Assembly: GCF_007754425.1 (NCBI RefSeq)
Contig: NZ_CP037452.1
Span: forward strand, 2,517,164 to 2,581,163
DNA from: Gimesia fumaroli
Lineage (GTDB): Bacteria > Planctomycetota > Planctomycetia > Planctomycetales > Planctomycetaceae
DNA length: 64,000 nucleotides
Direction of reading: 5' to 3'
The translations under genes were made by a program, and so were the position numbers. Below are positions 35,135 through 44,444 of the stretch, in pieces. The stretch's first letter is position 1. Each line of letters opens with the position of its first letter. The notes under the pieces were generated by a model, which had not been told where the DNA came from, made no database searches, and saw nothing but the letters and a program-made list of their open reading frames with translations.

Positions 35135-38100
35135 ATGGCGACCGTTTTCAAACGAATCTGTTTGACATCACTACTTGTTTTTGGACTGGCGGATACAGGT
35201 ATCGCAGACGAGCCGAAACAGCCTGAGCGATTGACCTACGAAGAGCACATTCGGCCGATTTTTCGTGCACATTGTTTTGACTGCCATGGTGCCTCTGAAG
35301 AGATGAAAGGCGGACTCGACTTGCGTCTGGTCCGTTTTCTGATCAAAGGGGGCGAGTCAGGCGAAGCGATTGTGCCTGGGAAACCGGAAGAGAGTAATTT
35401 GATCGACCGCATAGAGAGTGGCGATATGCCGCCGGGAGAGGCACGGGTTCCGAAAGAGGAAATCGAAACACTCAAACGCTGGATTGCCGCCGGCGCAAAA
35501 ACGAGTCGTCCCGAGCCGGAAACGATTGGTCCCGGTTTAGGGATCACACCGGAAGAGCGGGCCTACTGGGCTTTCCAGCCGATCAAACGACCGCAGGTTG
35601 CAGACGAAGTCAAAGCGAATCCCAAAGTCCGCACTCCCATCGATGCATTGTTGCTCAAGGCGATGCCGGAAGGGCTGACGTTCTCACCCGATGCCGAGAA
35701 GCGGACGTTGATTAAACGGGCCTATTTTGATTTGACCGGTCTGCCACCGAGTCCCGCAGAACTTCAGCAGGCGCTGTCGAACAGTGCGGAGAACTGGTAT
35801 GAAACATTATTAGACGAACTGCTTAAGTCTCCCCATTACGGCGAACGCTGGGCACGGCACTGGTTGGATGTGGCTGGCTATGCTGATTCCGAAGGCTACA
35901 CGGTCAAAGATGATGTTCGCCCCTGGTCTTGGAAGTATCGCGACTATGTCATTAAGTCGTTCAACGATGGTAAACCATTCGATCAGTTTATTATCGAACA
36001 GTTGGCCGGGGATGAACTGGCTGGAAAGCGGGAAGGGGATCTCACCGAACGGCAGATTGAATTATTGACGGCGACCGGGTTTTTGAGAATGGCCGCCGAT
36101 GGAACCGGCAGCGGAAAGAACACACCAGAAGCACGGAATCAGGTGATTTCCGACACAATGAAAATCGTCGGTTCTTCTTTGCTTGGCTTAAGTGTTGCCT
36201 GTGCGCAGTGTCACGACCACCGCTACGATCCGATTCCGCAGTCCGATTATTTCGCGCTGCGTGCTGTATTTGAGCCGACTTTCGACTGGCAGAAATGGCA
36301 AACGCCGCAGCAACGTCGGGTTTCTCTCTACACGGCTGACGACCGGGCGAAAGCTGCAGAGGTCGAAGCGGAAGTGCAAAAAGTAGTGAAGGAAAAAAAT
36401 GAGAAGCAGGCCAAATATATGGCAGAAGCGTTGGAAAAAGAGTTGGCGAAATATGAGCAGCCGCTGCGTGATCAATTGAAGACCGCGTATCAGACCGAGA
36501 AGAAGAAACGCACGCCTGAGCAAGTCGCACTACTCAAGAAAAATCCGAGCGTGAATATTTCTCCCGGTGTGCTCTATCAATACTTGCCGAAAGCGGCGGA
36601 AGAATTGAAGAAATTCGATCAGCAGATTGCAGAGATCCGCAAGAAGAAACCGGTTGAAGAGTTTCTGCGTGTGGCCATTGAACCCAGCAATCATGTACCG
36701 GAAACGAAATTGTTTCATCGAGGCGATTACCGTCAACCGAAGCAGACGGTTAAACCGGCTGCGTTGACCGTGGTTTCGCCGGAAGGGCAACGTCATGAAC
36801 TCCCACTGAATGATCAGAGTCTGCCGACAACGGGGCGGCGGCTGGCGTTTGCCCGCTGGCTGACGAGCGGACAGCATCCGCTGGTGGCGCGTGTATTGGT
36901 CAATCGTATCTGGATGCATCATTTCGGTCGCGCGATTGTCGGTACGCCCGGCGAATTTGGTAAGCTTGGGTCCAATCCGACCCATCAGGAACTGCTCGAC
37001 TGGATGGCAGCCGAATTCATGGAAAAGGGCTGGGATCTGAAACAGTTGCATCGCACGATCATGCTGTCGACCGTCTATCGTCAGGCGGGGGCGCATGATC
37101 CAAGTAAGGAATCGATCGACGCCGACAATCATTACTACTGGCGAAAGCCGATCATTCGCATCGAAGCGGAAACGTTACGTGACCGGATGCTGGCGGCATC
37201 AGGGGTTCTCAACCGACAGTTGTATGGAGCTCCTGTAGCGATTAAAGAAGACGATTTCGGTCAGGTTGTCGTTTCGGGCGAACAACTGCGACGGAGTCTG
37301 TATATTCAGGCGCGACGCAGTCAGCCGGTCGGCATGCTGCAGACATTTGATGCACCGGTCATGGAAACGAACTGTGAACGACGTTCCAATTCGACGGTCG
37401 CAACGCAATCTCTGATGTTGATGAATGGCTCGTTTATTCTGTCTCAATCCGCAAAACTGACCGACCGGATTTCGCGTGAAGCACCTGAATTACAGCAGAA
37501 TGTCCTGGCTGCGTTACCGGAGCTTCCGCCGACTGCGAAGCCGGCTTGGAGTTACGGCTATGGAACGCTTGATGAAACGGCTTCGGTTAAAAGTACGTTT
37601 ACCGCACTGCCTCATTGGACTGGATCGAGCTGGCAGGGGGGCGCGAAACTTCCTGATGCGAAACTGGGATGGGTCACGCTGAACGCAGGTGGTGGGCATC
37701 CTGCGAGTCAATATACTGCGATTCGTCGTTGGACGGCTCCGGCAGCGGGAACATTGTCTGTGACAGGTAAACTGCAGCACGGGAGCGCGCAGGGGAACGG
37801 AGTGCGTGGGCTCGTGATCTCCAGTCGTTCCGGCCTGGCCGGTCAATGGAACGCGAAAAACGGCGCGGCGGATACTAAAGTCGCGACGCTGGCGGTCGAG
37901 CCGGGAGACACCATTGACTTTATTACTGATGCCATCGGCGGCGATGTTGGTTTCGACTCGTTTTCGTGGGGCGTGCAAGTGACGCTGCAACGCGCAGAAG
38001 GGCCGGCACTCAAATGGGATTCCGCTGCCGAGTTTCGTGGGCCGGAACCACCGCAGAAGAGTCTGCCTGCCCAGGCCGCGTATGCGTTTGAATTAACGCT

Positions 38101-38278
38101 CTGCCGGAAACCGACGCCGGACGAACTGCAAATGGTGGTGCGTTTCATGGGCAAACAGCTGGCGTATCTGCAGGAGCATCCGGAGCAGATTCCCAAAGGT
38201 GTGAGCCCCGCGCGACAGACGGTTACCAATCTCTGTCAGGCACTGATGAGTTCGAACGAGTTTTTATACATCGATTGA
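35135..38278 (+). CDS. Planctomycete cytochrome c / DUF1549 / DUF1553 secreted protein
   Basis: 1047 aa with a signal peptide (ICLTSLLVFGLADTGIA). Domains in order: PSCyt1 with haem motif CFDCHG (residues about 48-53) and the GGESGEAIVPGKPEES segment; DUF1549 (PSCyt2) with AYFDLTGLPPSPAEL, ARHWLDVAGYADSEG and a second CxxCH (CAQCHDHRYDPIPQSDYFAL); a lysine/glutamate-rich coiled coil at about 410-500; DUF1553 (PSD1) with LARVLVNRIWMHHFGRAIV-like sequence; and a jelly-roll-like insertion at about 790-940. It is probably an extracytoplasmic electron-transfer or surface protein; the family's function is unproven. The DUF1501 gene follows after 66 bases. Confidence 0.88.
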   Translation: MATVFKRICLTSLLVFGLADTGIADEPKQPERLTYEEHIRPIFRAHCFDCHGASEEMKGGLDLRLVRFLIKGGESGEAIVPGKPEESNLIDRIESGDMPPGEARVPKEEIETLKRWIAAGAKTSRPEPETIGPGLGITPEERAYWAFQPIKRPQVADEVKANPKVRTPIDALLLKAMPEGLTFSPDAEKRTLIKRAYFDLTGLPPSPAELQQALSNSAENWYETLLDELLKSPHYGERWARHWLDVAGYADSEGYTVKDDVRPWSWKYRDYVIKSFNDGKPFDQFIIEQLAGDELAGKREGDLTERQIELLTATGFLRMAADGTGSGKNTPEARNQVISDTMKIVGSSLLGLSVACAQCHDHRYDPIPQSDYFALRAVFEPTFDWQKWQTPQQRRVSLYTADDRAKAAEVEAEVQKVVKEKNEKQAKYMAEALEKELAKYEQPLRDQLKTAYQTEKKKRTPEQVALLKKNPSVNISPGVLYQYLPKAAEELKKFDQQIAEIRKKKPVEEFLRVAIEPSNHVPETKLFHRGDYRQPKQTVKPAALTVVSPEGQRHELPLNDQSLPTTGRRLAFARWLTSGQHPLVARVLVNRIWMHHFGRAIVGTPGEFGKLGSNPTHQELLDWMAAEFMEKGWDLKQLHRTIMLSTVYRQAGAHDPSKESIDADNHYYWRKPIIRIEAETLRDRMLAASGVLNRQLYGAPVAIKEDDFGQVVVSGEQLRRSLYIQARRSQPVGMLQTFDAPVMETNCERRSNSTVATQSLMLMNGSFILSQSAKLTDRISREAPELQQNVLAALPELPPTAKPAWSYGYGTLDETASVKSTFTALPHWTGSSWQGGAKLPDAKLGWVTLNAGGGHPASQYTAIRRWTAPAAGTLSVTGKLQHGSAQGNGVRGLVISSRSGLAGQWNAKNGAADTKVATLAVEPGDTIDFITDAIGGDVGFDSFSWGVQVTLQRAEGPALKWDSAAEFRGPEPPQKSLPAQAAYAFELTLCRKPTPDELQMVVRFMGKQLAYLQEHPEQIPKGVSPARQTVTNLCQALMSSNEFLYID

Positions 38279-38344
38279 GAATGACCTGGTGGGAAATTCG
38301 CAATCAAAGAGAATCAAATAACGCCTTTTCACAGGTTTTGAATC

Positions 38345-39805
38345 ATGACACAATATAGCAGACGACAGTTTCTCGCAGAAAACGCCATGGGCATTGGTAC
38401 GGTGGCGCTGGCCTGGTTACTGAAGCAGGACAATCTGCTGGCCAAGCCAAAGAGTGTTTCTTTAGCGCAGCAGCATTTTGATCTGACGCCGAAAAAAGCA
38501 CAATTCGCGCCGCAGGCCAAAGCGATGATCTCGCTGTTCCAGCATGGCGGTCCTGCGCACATGGATCTGACTGACCCGAAGCCCGAACTGACCAAGTTTA
38601 GCGGAACGGATTTCAAAGGCGATATTCAATTCAGTTTCGTCAATCAGGCCAGTAAAAAACTGTTGGGCAGCCCGTGGAAATTTCACAAGCATGGCGAATG
38701 CGGCACCGAGGTGTCGGAACTGCTGCCTCATTTGGGCGAGATCGTGGATGATGTCTGCCTGATTCGCTCGATGCATACCGGTGCGAACGGGCACGAAGTT
38801 TCGATTCGTTATTTTCACGGCGGCATTCCCGGCGTGGTGGGGCGACCGAATTTAGGATCGTGGCTGGTGTACGGGTTAGGGACCGAGTCACAAAATCTGC
38901 CCGCTTATATGGTGCTGACTGATCCGGGCGGGCTACCCGTGGATGGAGTCACCAACTGGTCGAACGGTTTCATGCCGTCACTGTTTCAGGGAACGGTACT
39001 GCGTCCGAAAGAGCCGCGGATTTTGAACCTGGATGCGCCGGCGCACTTGCGCGGTTCGCTGCAGGCACAAAATCTGGAACTGCTACAGGAACTGAATCGC
39101 AAGCATTACGAAAAACATCCGCATGAATCAGATCTGGAAGCGCGGATTTCGAGCTATGAACTGGCGGCCCGGATGCAGACATCGGCCCGCGAAGCGCTCG
39201 ATCTCTCACAGGAGACCAAAGCGACGCAGGAGATGTACGGTATGGATGATCCCAAGACACGCGAATACGGCACACGATGTCTGATCGCCCGCCGTTTGGT
39301 GGAACGCGGTGTTCGATTCATCCAGCTGTTCCACGGCGGTCAACCCTGGGATAACCATAGTAGCATTATCACCGGATTGCCCGGGATTTGCGGCCGGACG
39401 GATAAACCTTCGGCGGCACTCGTGAAAGATTTAATGCAACGCGGCATGCTGGAATCGACGCTGGTGCATTGGGGTGGTGAGATTGGACGGCTGCCTGTCA
39501 CGCAAAGTCACGGCGATCCGAAAAAAGCGGGCCGCGATCATAACGGGCAGGGTTTCAGTATCTGGTTGGCCGGAGGCGGTGTCAAAGGGGGCATGACCTT
39601 TGGAAAGACCGATGAATTTGGTCACCGGGCAGTTGAAAATGTGGTGACTCCCAACGATTTCCAGGCAACCATCATGCGTCTGTTCGGACTCGATTATAAA
39701 GAGTTGCTGTATCTGCATAACGGCCAGGAGCAAATTATCACTAACGGCCGTCCCGCGAAAGTCGTCGCTGAGATTCTGGAGCAACCTCCTGAAATGGCGA
39801 GTTAG
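38345..39805 (+). CDS. DUF1501 Tat-exported protein
   Basis: 486 aa. The N-terminus is a clear twin-arginine signal (QYSRRQFLAENAMGIGTVAL). The body is DUF1501, a sulfatase/alkaline-phosphatase-fold family: SLFQHGGPAHMDLTDPKPEL near residue 65, FIQLFHGGQPWDNHS near 325, and a C-terminal histidine-rich region (QSHGDPKKAGRDHNGQGFS). Planctomycete DUF1501 genes nearly always follow a DUF1549/DUF1553 gene, as here, which suggests a joint extracytoplasmic function that remains unknown. Confidence 0.88.
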   Translation: MTQYSRRQFLAENAMGIGTVALAWLLKQDNLLAKPKSVSLAQQHFDLTPKKAQFAPQAKAMISLFQHGGPAHMDLTDPKPELTKFSGTDFKGDIQFSFVNQASKKLLGSPWKFHKHGECGTEVSELLPHLGEIVDDVCLIRSMHTGANGHEVSIRYFHGGIPGVVGRPNLGSWLVYGLGTESQNLPAYMVLTDPGGLPVDGVTNWSNGFMPSLFQGTVLRPKEPRILNLDAPAHLRGSLQAQNLELLQELNRKHYEKHPHESDLEARISSYELAARMQTSAREALDLSQETKATQEMYGMDDPKTREYGTRCLIARRLVERGVRFIQLFHGGQPWDNHSSIITGLPGICGRTDKPSAALVKDLMQRGMLESTLVHWGGEIGRLPVTQSHGDPKKAGRDHNGQGFSIWLAGGGVKGGMTFGKTDEFGHRAVENVVTPNDFQATIMRLFGLDYKELLYLHNGQEQIITNGRPAKVVAEILEQPPEMAS

Positions 39806-40123
39806 CAGTTCGGAAATAACTGAGTTCAGAACATCGGCTGATCTGTCTGAATGCTCCTTATCGAGCCGATTTGAACTGTCACTTCAATCTGCGATTGAGG
39901 ACTTCTCTCATTGTACCATCGGATAAAACCGGTTGTAGCGATATTCCTTTCTGGCGACCTTGAAACCAGAGTAGATCTACCTCAGTTTCAGTTCTTTGCC
40001 TCCACGCATGTTGCCAAAATACATCCTATCTTATTGATGTGGAGGTGTAGCAATTAATTTCACTCATTAAATGACATAACTGGCTTTGAGTCTACTCATA
40101 AATTTTGCGCGCTGGACAGGACG
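39806..40123 (+). other. Intergenic stretch upstream of PAS hybrid kinase
   Basis: 318 bases, A+T-richer towards the kinase. No terminator hairpin for the preceding gene pair is obvious, and no ORF or repeat stands out. The kinase ATG is preceded by ACAGGA. Confidence 0.5.
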
Positions 40124-42514
40124 ATGGTAAAAGGTATCAAGCATATTTCCGCTCATCAGGCGATTTTGGAGAACGTCGTTGATGCGATCATTACGATTAC
40201 GTCTCAGGGAAAGATTCATGCATTTAATCCTGCTGCGGAACGTTTGTTTGGATACAGCACGAGCGAAGTTCTGGGAAAGAACATCAATACTCTCATGCCT
40301 TCACCCTATCGTGAAGAACATGATGGCTATCTGGCCCGCTATCTGACAACCGGGAAAGCAAAGATTATCGGCAGTGGTCGCGAAGTGGTGGGGCAACATA
40401 AGGATGGGACTATCTTTCCCATCCATCTTTCGGTGAGCCAGGTTTTCATTGAAGAGGATGGTCAAGACGAGGAGATTTTGTTCACAGGAATTGTTCGTGA
40501 TCTGACGAGTGAAGTCAAACAGAGACAACTCAACGCAGACTACGAGGGCCAGATTGCAGCGATCAGTAAGTCACAGATGGTGATTGAGTTCGCATTGGAT
40601 GGAACGATTCTTAAAGCCAACGAGAAATTTCTGGAAACAATGGGTTACTCTCTGGATGAATTGATCGGCCAGCATCACCGCCTGTTCGTCGACCCTGAAG
40701 AGAGCGCAAGTGCTGAGTACGCATTGTTCTGGGAAAAACTGAAACAGGGTGAATACATCGCTGCTGAGTTGAAACGTATCAATAAGCAGGGGCAGGAAGT
40801 CTGGATTCAGGCGTCTTACAATCCGATTCTGGATCTGAACGGGAAACCGTTCAAGGTTGTCAAGTACTCCGTTGATGTCAGTCGGCAGAAGCTGCTTAAC
40901 GCAGACTACGAGGGCCAGATTGCAGCGATCAGTAAATCTCAAATGGTGATTGAGTTCGCATTGGATGGAACGATTCTCAAAGCCAACGAGAAATTTCTGG
41001 AAACGATGGGTTACTCTCTGGATGAATTGATCGGCCAGCATCATAGTGTCTTTGTTGATCCCAGAGAACGAGAGAGTGTGAATTATGCGACATTCTGGGA
41101 GCAGCTCAAGCAAGGTGAATATATAACAGCCCAGTTAAAGCGTATTGACAAGCATGGTCATTCTGTCTGGATCCAGGCGTCTTACAATCCGATTTTGGAT
41201 TTGAACGGAAAACCATTCAAGATCGTGAAATACTCTGTTGATGTCACACAACGTGTGCTCATCGATCAGGCACTGGAAGTCGCTAAACAGGATTTAATTC
41301 ATGCGAAGGAAGCTGCGGAATTAGCCAATCAATCGAAGAGTGAATTTCTCGCCAATATGAGCCATGAGATTCGGACTCCGATGACAGCGATCCTGGGCTT
41401 TACCGACGTCCTGCTTGGGAGTGTCGTCAAACCAGAGGATATTGATTCTGTAAAAACAATTAAACGGAATGGTGAAAGCCTCATCGGGCTGATCAATGAT
41501 ATTCTCGATTTATCTAAAATCGAAGCAGGGAAACTGGATGTGGAGCATATAAACTGCTCTGCAAGCCAGGTTGTAGCAGACGTAGCCTCGTTGATGAGAG
41601 TCCGCTCAACCTCGAAAGGATTAGATTTAAAGGTCAGGTTTGATGGTCCGATTCCGGAGACGATCTGTTCTGATCCTACCAGGCTGCGACAGGTGTTGAT
41701 AAATCTTGTCGGTAATGCGATCAAGTTTACGGAAACAGGAGCGATTGAAATCGTCGTTCGACTGTTGAATGGAGCAGAGGATGAACCCCAACTGCAGTTT
41801 GATGTCATTGATAGTGGGATTGGGATTCCCAAAGAAAAAATCGAAAAACTCTTTTCATCATTTACCCAGGCCGATGGCTCGACGACGCGTCAGTTTGGCG
41901 GAACAGGCCTGGGATTGACGATCAGCAAACGACTTGTGGAACTTCTGGGAGGCACGGTTTCTGTGAGTAGTCAAGTCGGTGAGGGGAGTACGTTTTCTGT
42001 GACAACTGCCACTGGACCATTAGACGGTATCAAAATGGTTCAATGCTCTGCTGAATCCGTACTGAAGGAGGGAGACACCCAGGAATCGGCGGTTGTTCAC
42101 TCTGTGTCATCACTGCACGGCTGCCGGATTCTGTTTGCGGAAGATGGTCCCGACAATCAACGGCTGATCAGCTTTGTATTGAAAAAGGCAGGAGCTGAGG
42201 TCACTGTGGTCGATAATGGCCAGATCGCTGTGGACGCGGCAAGAAATGCATTGGAAGACGGGCATCCATTTGATGTGATCCTGATGGATATGCAGATGCC
42301 TGTTCTGGATGGTTATGCCGCAACGCGGCGGCTGCGAAATATGGGGTACTCTAGACCCATTATTGCTCTCACCGCGCATGCAATGTCAACAGACCAGCAA
42401 AAATGTCTGGATGCAGGCTGCGATGACTATGCTACCAAGCCGATTAACCGGAAAAAACTGATTCGAAAAATTGTCAGTCAAGTCAAACAGACACAGGATC
42501 TCAGGCCTGCATAA
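40124..42514 (+). CDS. Soluble PAS-PAS-PAS hybrid histidine kinase with receiver
   Basis: 796 aa without membrane segments. PAS1 (about 12-125) has the FixL-like haem-pocket sequence [15 protein letters not shown] and ends FTGIVRDLTSE. In rhizobial FixL the histidine in this position binds haem, so oxygen sensing is possible. PAS2 and PAS3 (about 136-257 and 258-379) are near-identical tandem copies. Then come HisKA ([19 protein letters not shown]), HATPase (GTGLGLTISKRLVELLGG) and a receiver with LMDMQMPVLDG. The PAS1 sequence is closely related to the fourth PAS of the interrupted kinase at 12728. Targets are unknown; there is no adjacent response regulator. Confidence 0.88.
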   Translation: MVKGIKHISAHQAILENVVDAIITITSQGKIHAFNPAAERLFGYSTSEVLGKNINTLMPSPYREEHDGYLARYLTTGKAKIIGSGREVVGQHKDGTIFPIHLSVSQVFIEEDGQDEEILFTGIVRDLTSEVKQRQLNADYEGQIAAISKSQMVIEFALDGTILKANEKFLETMGYSLDELIGQHHRLFVDPEESASAEYALFWEKLKQGEYIAAELKRINKQGQEVWIQASYNPILDLNGKPFKVVKYSVDVSRQKLLNADYEGQIAAISKSQMVIEFALDGTILKANEKFLETMGYSLDELIGQHHSVFVDPRERESVNYATFWEQLKQGEYITAQLKRIDKHGHSVWIQASYNPILDLNGKPFKIVKYSVDVTQRVLIDQALEVAKQDLIHAKEAAELANQSKSEFLANMSHEIRTPMTAILGFTDVLLGSVVKPEDIDSVKTIKRNGESLIGLINDILDLSKIEAGKLDVEHINCSASQVVADVASLMRVRSTSKGLDLKVRFDGPIPETICSDPTRLRQVLINLVGNAIKFTETGAIEIVVRLLNGAEDEPQLQFDVIDSGIGIPKEKIEKLFSSFTQADGSTTRQFGGTGLGLTISKRLVELLGGTVSVSSQVGEGSTFSVTTATGPLDGIKMVQCSAESVLKEGDTQESAVVHSVSSLHGCRILFAEDGPDNQRLISFVLKKAGAEVTVVDNGQIAVDAARNALEDGHPFDVILMDMQMPVLDGYAATRRLRNMGYSRPIIALTAHAMSTDQQKCLDAGCDDYATKPINRKKLIRKIVSQVKQTQDLRPA
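40529..41260 (+). repeat. Tandem 366-bp duplication encoding two PAS domains
   Basis: Copy 1 is 40529-40894 and copy 2 is 40895-41260. The first 150 bases of each are almost identical at the DNA level, with a handful of silent changes. The middle part has diverged, and the ends are similar again. The unit is 122 codons, exactly one PAS domain with its linker, so the reading frame is kept. Confidence 0.85.
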
Positions 42515-42644
42515 TCTGTTTCTTCAAGTTCTTCAAGTAGTCCAGGGCAGATCGTGATGGGGTTCCCAAATCGGATAGGGTCTGCTATGGTTCCGTAACG
42601 TGTTTCCATCGATTCATCGTTCCCTGTGCCTTTTTCGCCGGTTT

Positions 42645-43523
42645 ATGAATACGTCCCTCATTCATTTTCGACAGCAGTCTTCCAACCATCGACCGGGTTT
42701 CACCATTCTGGAACTGCTGGTCGTGATGGCGATTGTGGGTCTGCTGGTTGGATTGATTTTGCCCGCCGTAAATTCCGCGCGGGAGTCGGCGCGTAAGATT
42801 CAGTGCGTGAATCATCTGCACCAGATTGGGACCGCTTTACATAACTACCATGATGTGTACCGCCGCTTACCGGCTGGATGGCGACTTGATGCTTCCAGGG
42901 AAACGGCTTTTGGCTGGGCCGCGAGTCTGCTGCCATTTCTGGAGCAGTCGAATTTAGCGTCCCTGATCGATTTTCAGTCATCGGTGGATGCGGCGGGCAA
43001 TGCCGTTTCGAGAACCGTCACGCCGGCTTTTTATCGCTGTCCGTCAGATGTGGCCGAGGATTTGTTTACTCTGTTTGAAGAACATGAAGAAGGTCATGAA
43101 ACCTCGGGGCTGCAGTCTCATTCAAGACTGATTGATTTGCCGAGCGCCAATTATGTGGGCGTGTATGGGACCAGTGACCCGGATGCGATCGCCAGTCAAC
43201 CAGGGGATGGGGTTTTTGTCGCCAACCGGTTTCTGCGGTTTACTGAATTTCAGAACGGTTTAAGCAATATTCTTATGGTGGGAGAACGCACCGCGCGGAA
43301 GTTACCTTCGACCTGGCTGGGGATTGTGATGGAGGGGGAAGATTCCAAAGGGCGGATGGTCGGATTTGCCTATGCTGGTCCCAATCGGCGCGATGCAGAC
43401 GAATGCGAATTTGACAGTCGACATCCTGGTTGTGCGAATTTTTTGTGGGGTGACGGGCATGTGAAATCAATCTCCGATTCGATTGACGCGGCTACCTATC
43501 GGCGATTTGCGAAGCGCCACTGA
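42645..43523 (+). CDS. DUF1559 pilin-like secreted protein
   Basis: 292 aa from ATG 42645. An upstream in-frame start would put 15 extra residues before the prepilin leader. The type IV pilin-like N-terminus GFTILELLVVMAIVGLLVGL has the prepilin-peptidase G-F cleavage site and the conserved glutamate at +5. DUF1559 follows, with the usual CVNHLHQIGTALHNYHDVY after the helix and a C-terminal FLWGDGHVKSISDSID. These proteins exist in dozens of copies in planctomycete genomes and are thought to be pseudopilins or surface proteins. The gene stands alone. Confidence 0.88.
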   Translation: MNTSLIHFRQQSSNHRPGFTILELLVVMAIVGLLVGLILPAVNSARESARKIQCVNHLHQIGTALHNYHDVYRRLPAGWRLDASRETAFGWAASLLPFLEQSNLASLIDFQSSVDAAGNAVSRTVTPAFYRCPSDVAEDLFTLFEEHEEGHETSGLQSHSRLIDLPSANYVGVYGTSDPDAIASQPGDGVFVANRFLRFTEFQNGLSNILMVGERTARKLPSTWLGIVMEGEDSKGRMVGFAYAGPNRRDADECEFDSRHPGCANFLWGDGHVKSISDSIDAATYRRFAKRH

Positions 43524-43703
43524 GTCTGCCTGGTCTGGCTTCTTTTTCTGCTGTTATCAAGGCACTCTGATGTGATGAGAGGCTCTCGATTTGGGATTGC
43601 CGTTCGTTCTTGTATTGACAAAAAGGGGCGCGTTCACGATGATTTGTCTCTGGTAATACTATATTGATAGTAGTTTTGGGGGCGGCTCAAAACGCAAAGG
43701 AAT

Positions 43704-44444
43704 GTGAATCACACAGCGACGCGAATTGAACAGAATATGAATTTTCAGGTTCGCAAACGAGAACCAGAGCTGATGGATCAGCCAGGCTTGTCAGAGCGTG
43801 AGCATGGCTCTGCTTTAAACGGACTGCGGCGCGTGAACTGGTGGAGCCGCAGCAGTGCGATCTTATGGCCCTCGATTCAGAAGCTGTCGCACACGGTCGA
43901 GCAGCGTCCCTTGCGAATTCTGGATATTGCCAGTGGTGGCGGTGATGTCGCGTTGAATCTCGCACAACGGGCGCAGCGCGCCGGGATTGCGGTCGAAGTA
44001 GATGGTTGTGATATCAGCCCGTACGCCGTGAAGCATGCGTCGGATCTGGCGGCGCGGATGCAGCTGGAACAGGTGCAGTTTTACGAACGCGATATTCTGC
44101 AGGAACCGGTGGACCGGCAATATGATGTGGTGATGTGCTCTCTGTTTCTGCATCATCTGGATGAAGCACAATCCGTGCAGTTATTCAATATTATGTCCAA
44201 GACCACCCGGCATCTGGTGCTGGTCAATGATTTAAGACGGTCTCGGGTCGGCTATTGGCTGGCCTGGGCGGGCTGTCGATTGTTAACCCGCTCTCCGATT
44301 GTGCATACTGACGGACCGCTGTCTGTCGCGGGCGCGTTTACGATGGAGGAAGCGGCCGACTTAGCTCGGCAAGGCGGTTTGAGCGGCTTTCAAATGTCGC
44401 GGCACTGGCCACAACGCTGGTTACTCGAATGGAGTCGAACATGA
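43704..44444 (+). CDS. Class I SAM-dependent methyltransferase of the type III PKS locus
   Basis: 246 aa from GTG 43704; ATG 43737 is an alternative that leaves the conserved region intact. Motif I is LRILDIASGGGDVALNLA (about residues 70-87), followed by VDGCDISPYAVKHA and YDVVMCSLFLHHLDEAQS. The N-terminal KREPELMDQPGL recalls a group of UbiE-like enzymes found beside type III PKS genes. It probably methylates the polyketide or its quinone-like product. It overlaps the next gene (ATGA at 44441), so methyltransferase, FAD reductase and PKS form one operon. Confidence 0.82.
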   Translation: MNHTATRIEQNMNFQVRKREPELMDQPGLSEREHGSALNGLRRVNWWSRSSAILWPSIQKLSHTVEQRPLRILDIASGGGDVALNLAQRAQRAGIAVEVDGCDISPYAVKHASDLAARMQLEQVQFYERDILQEPVDRQYDVVMCSLFLHHLDEAQSVQLFNIMSKTTRHLVLVNDLRRSRVGYWLAWAGCRLLTRSPIVHTDGPLSVAGAFTMEEAADLARQGGLSGFQMSRHWPQRWLLEWSRT

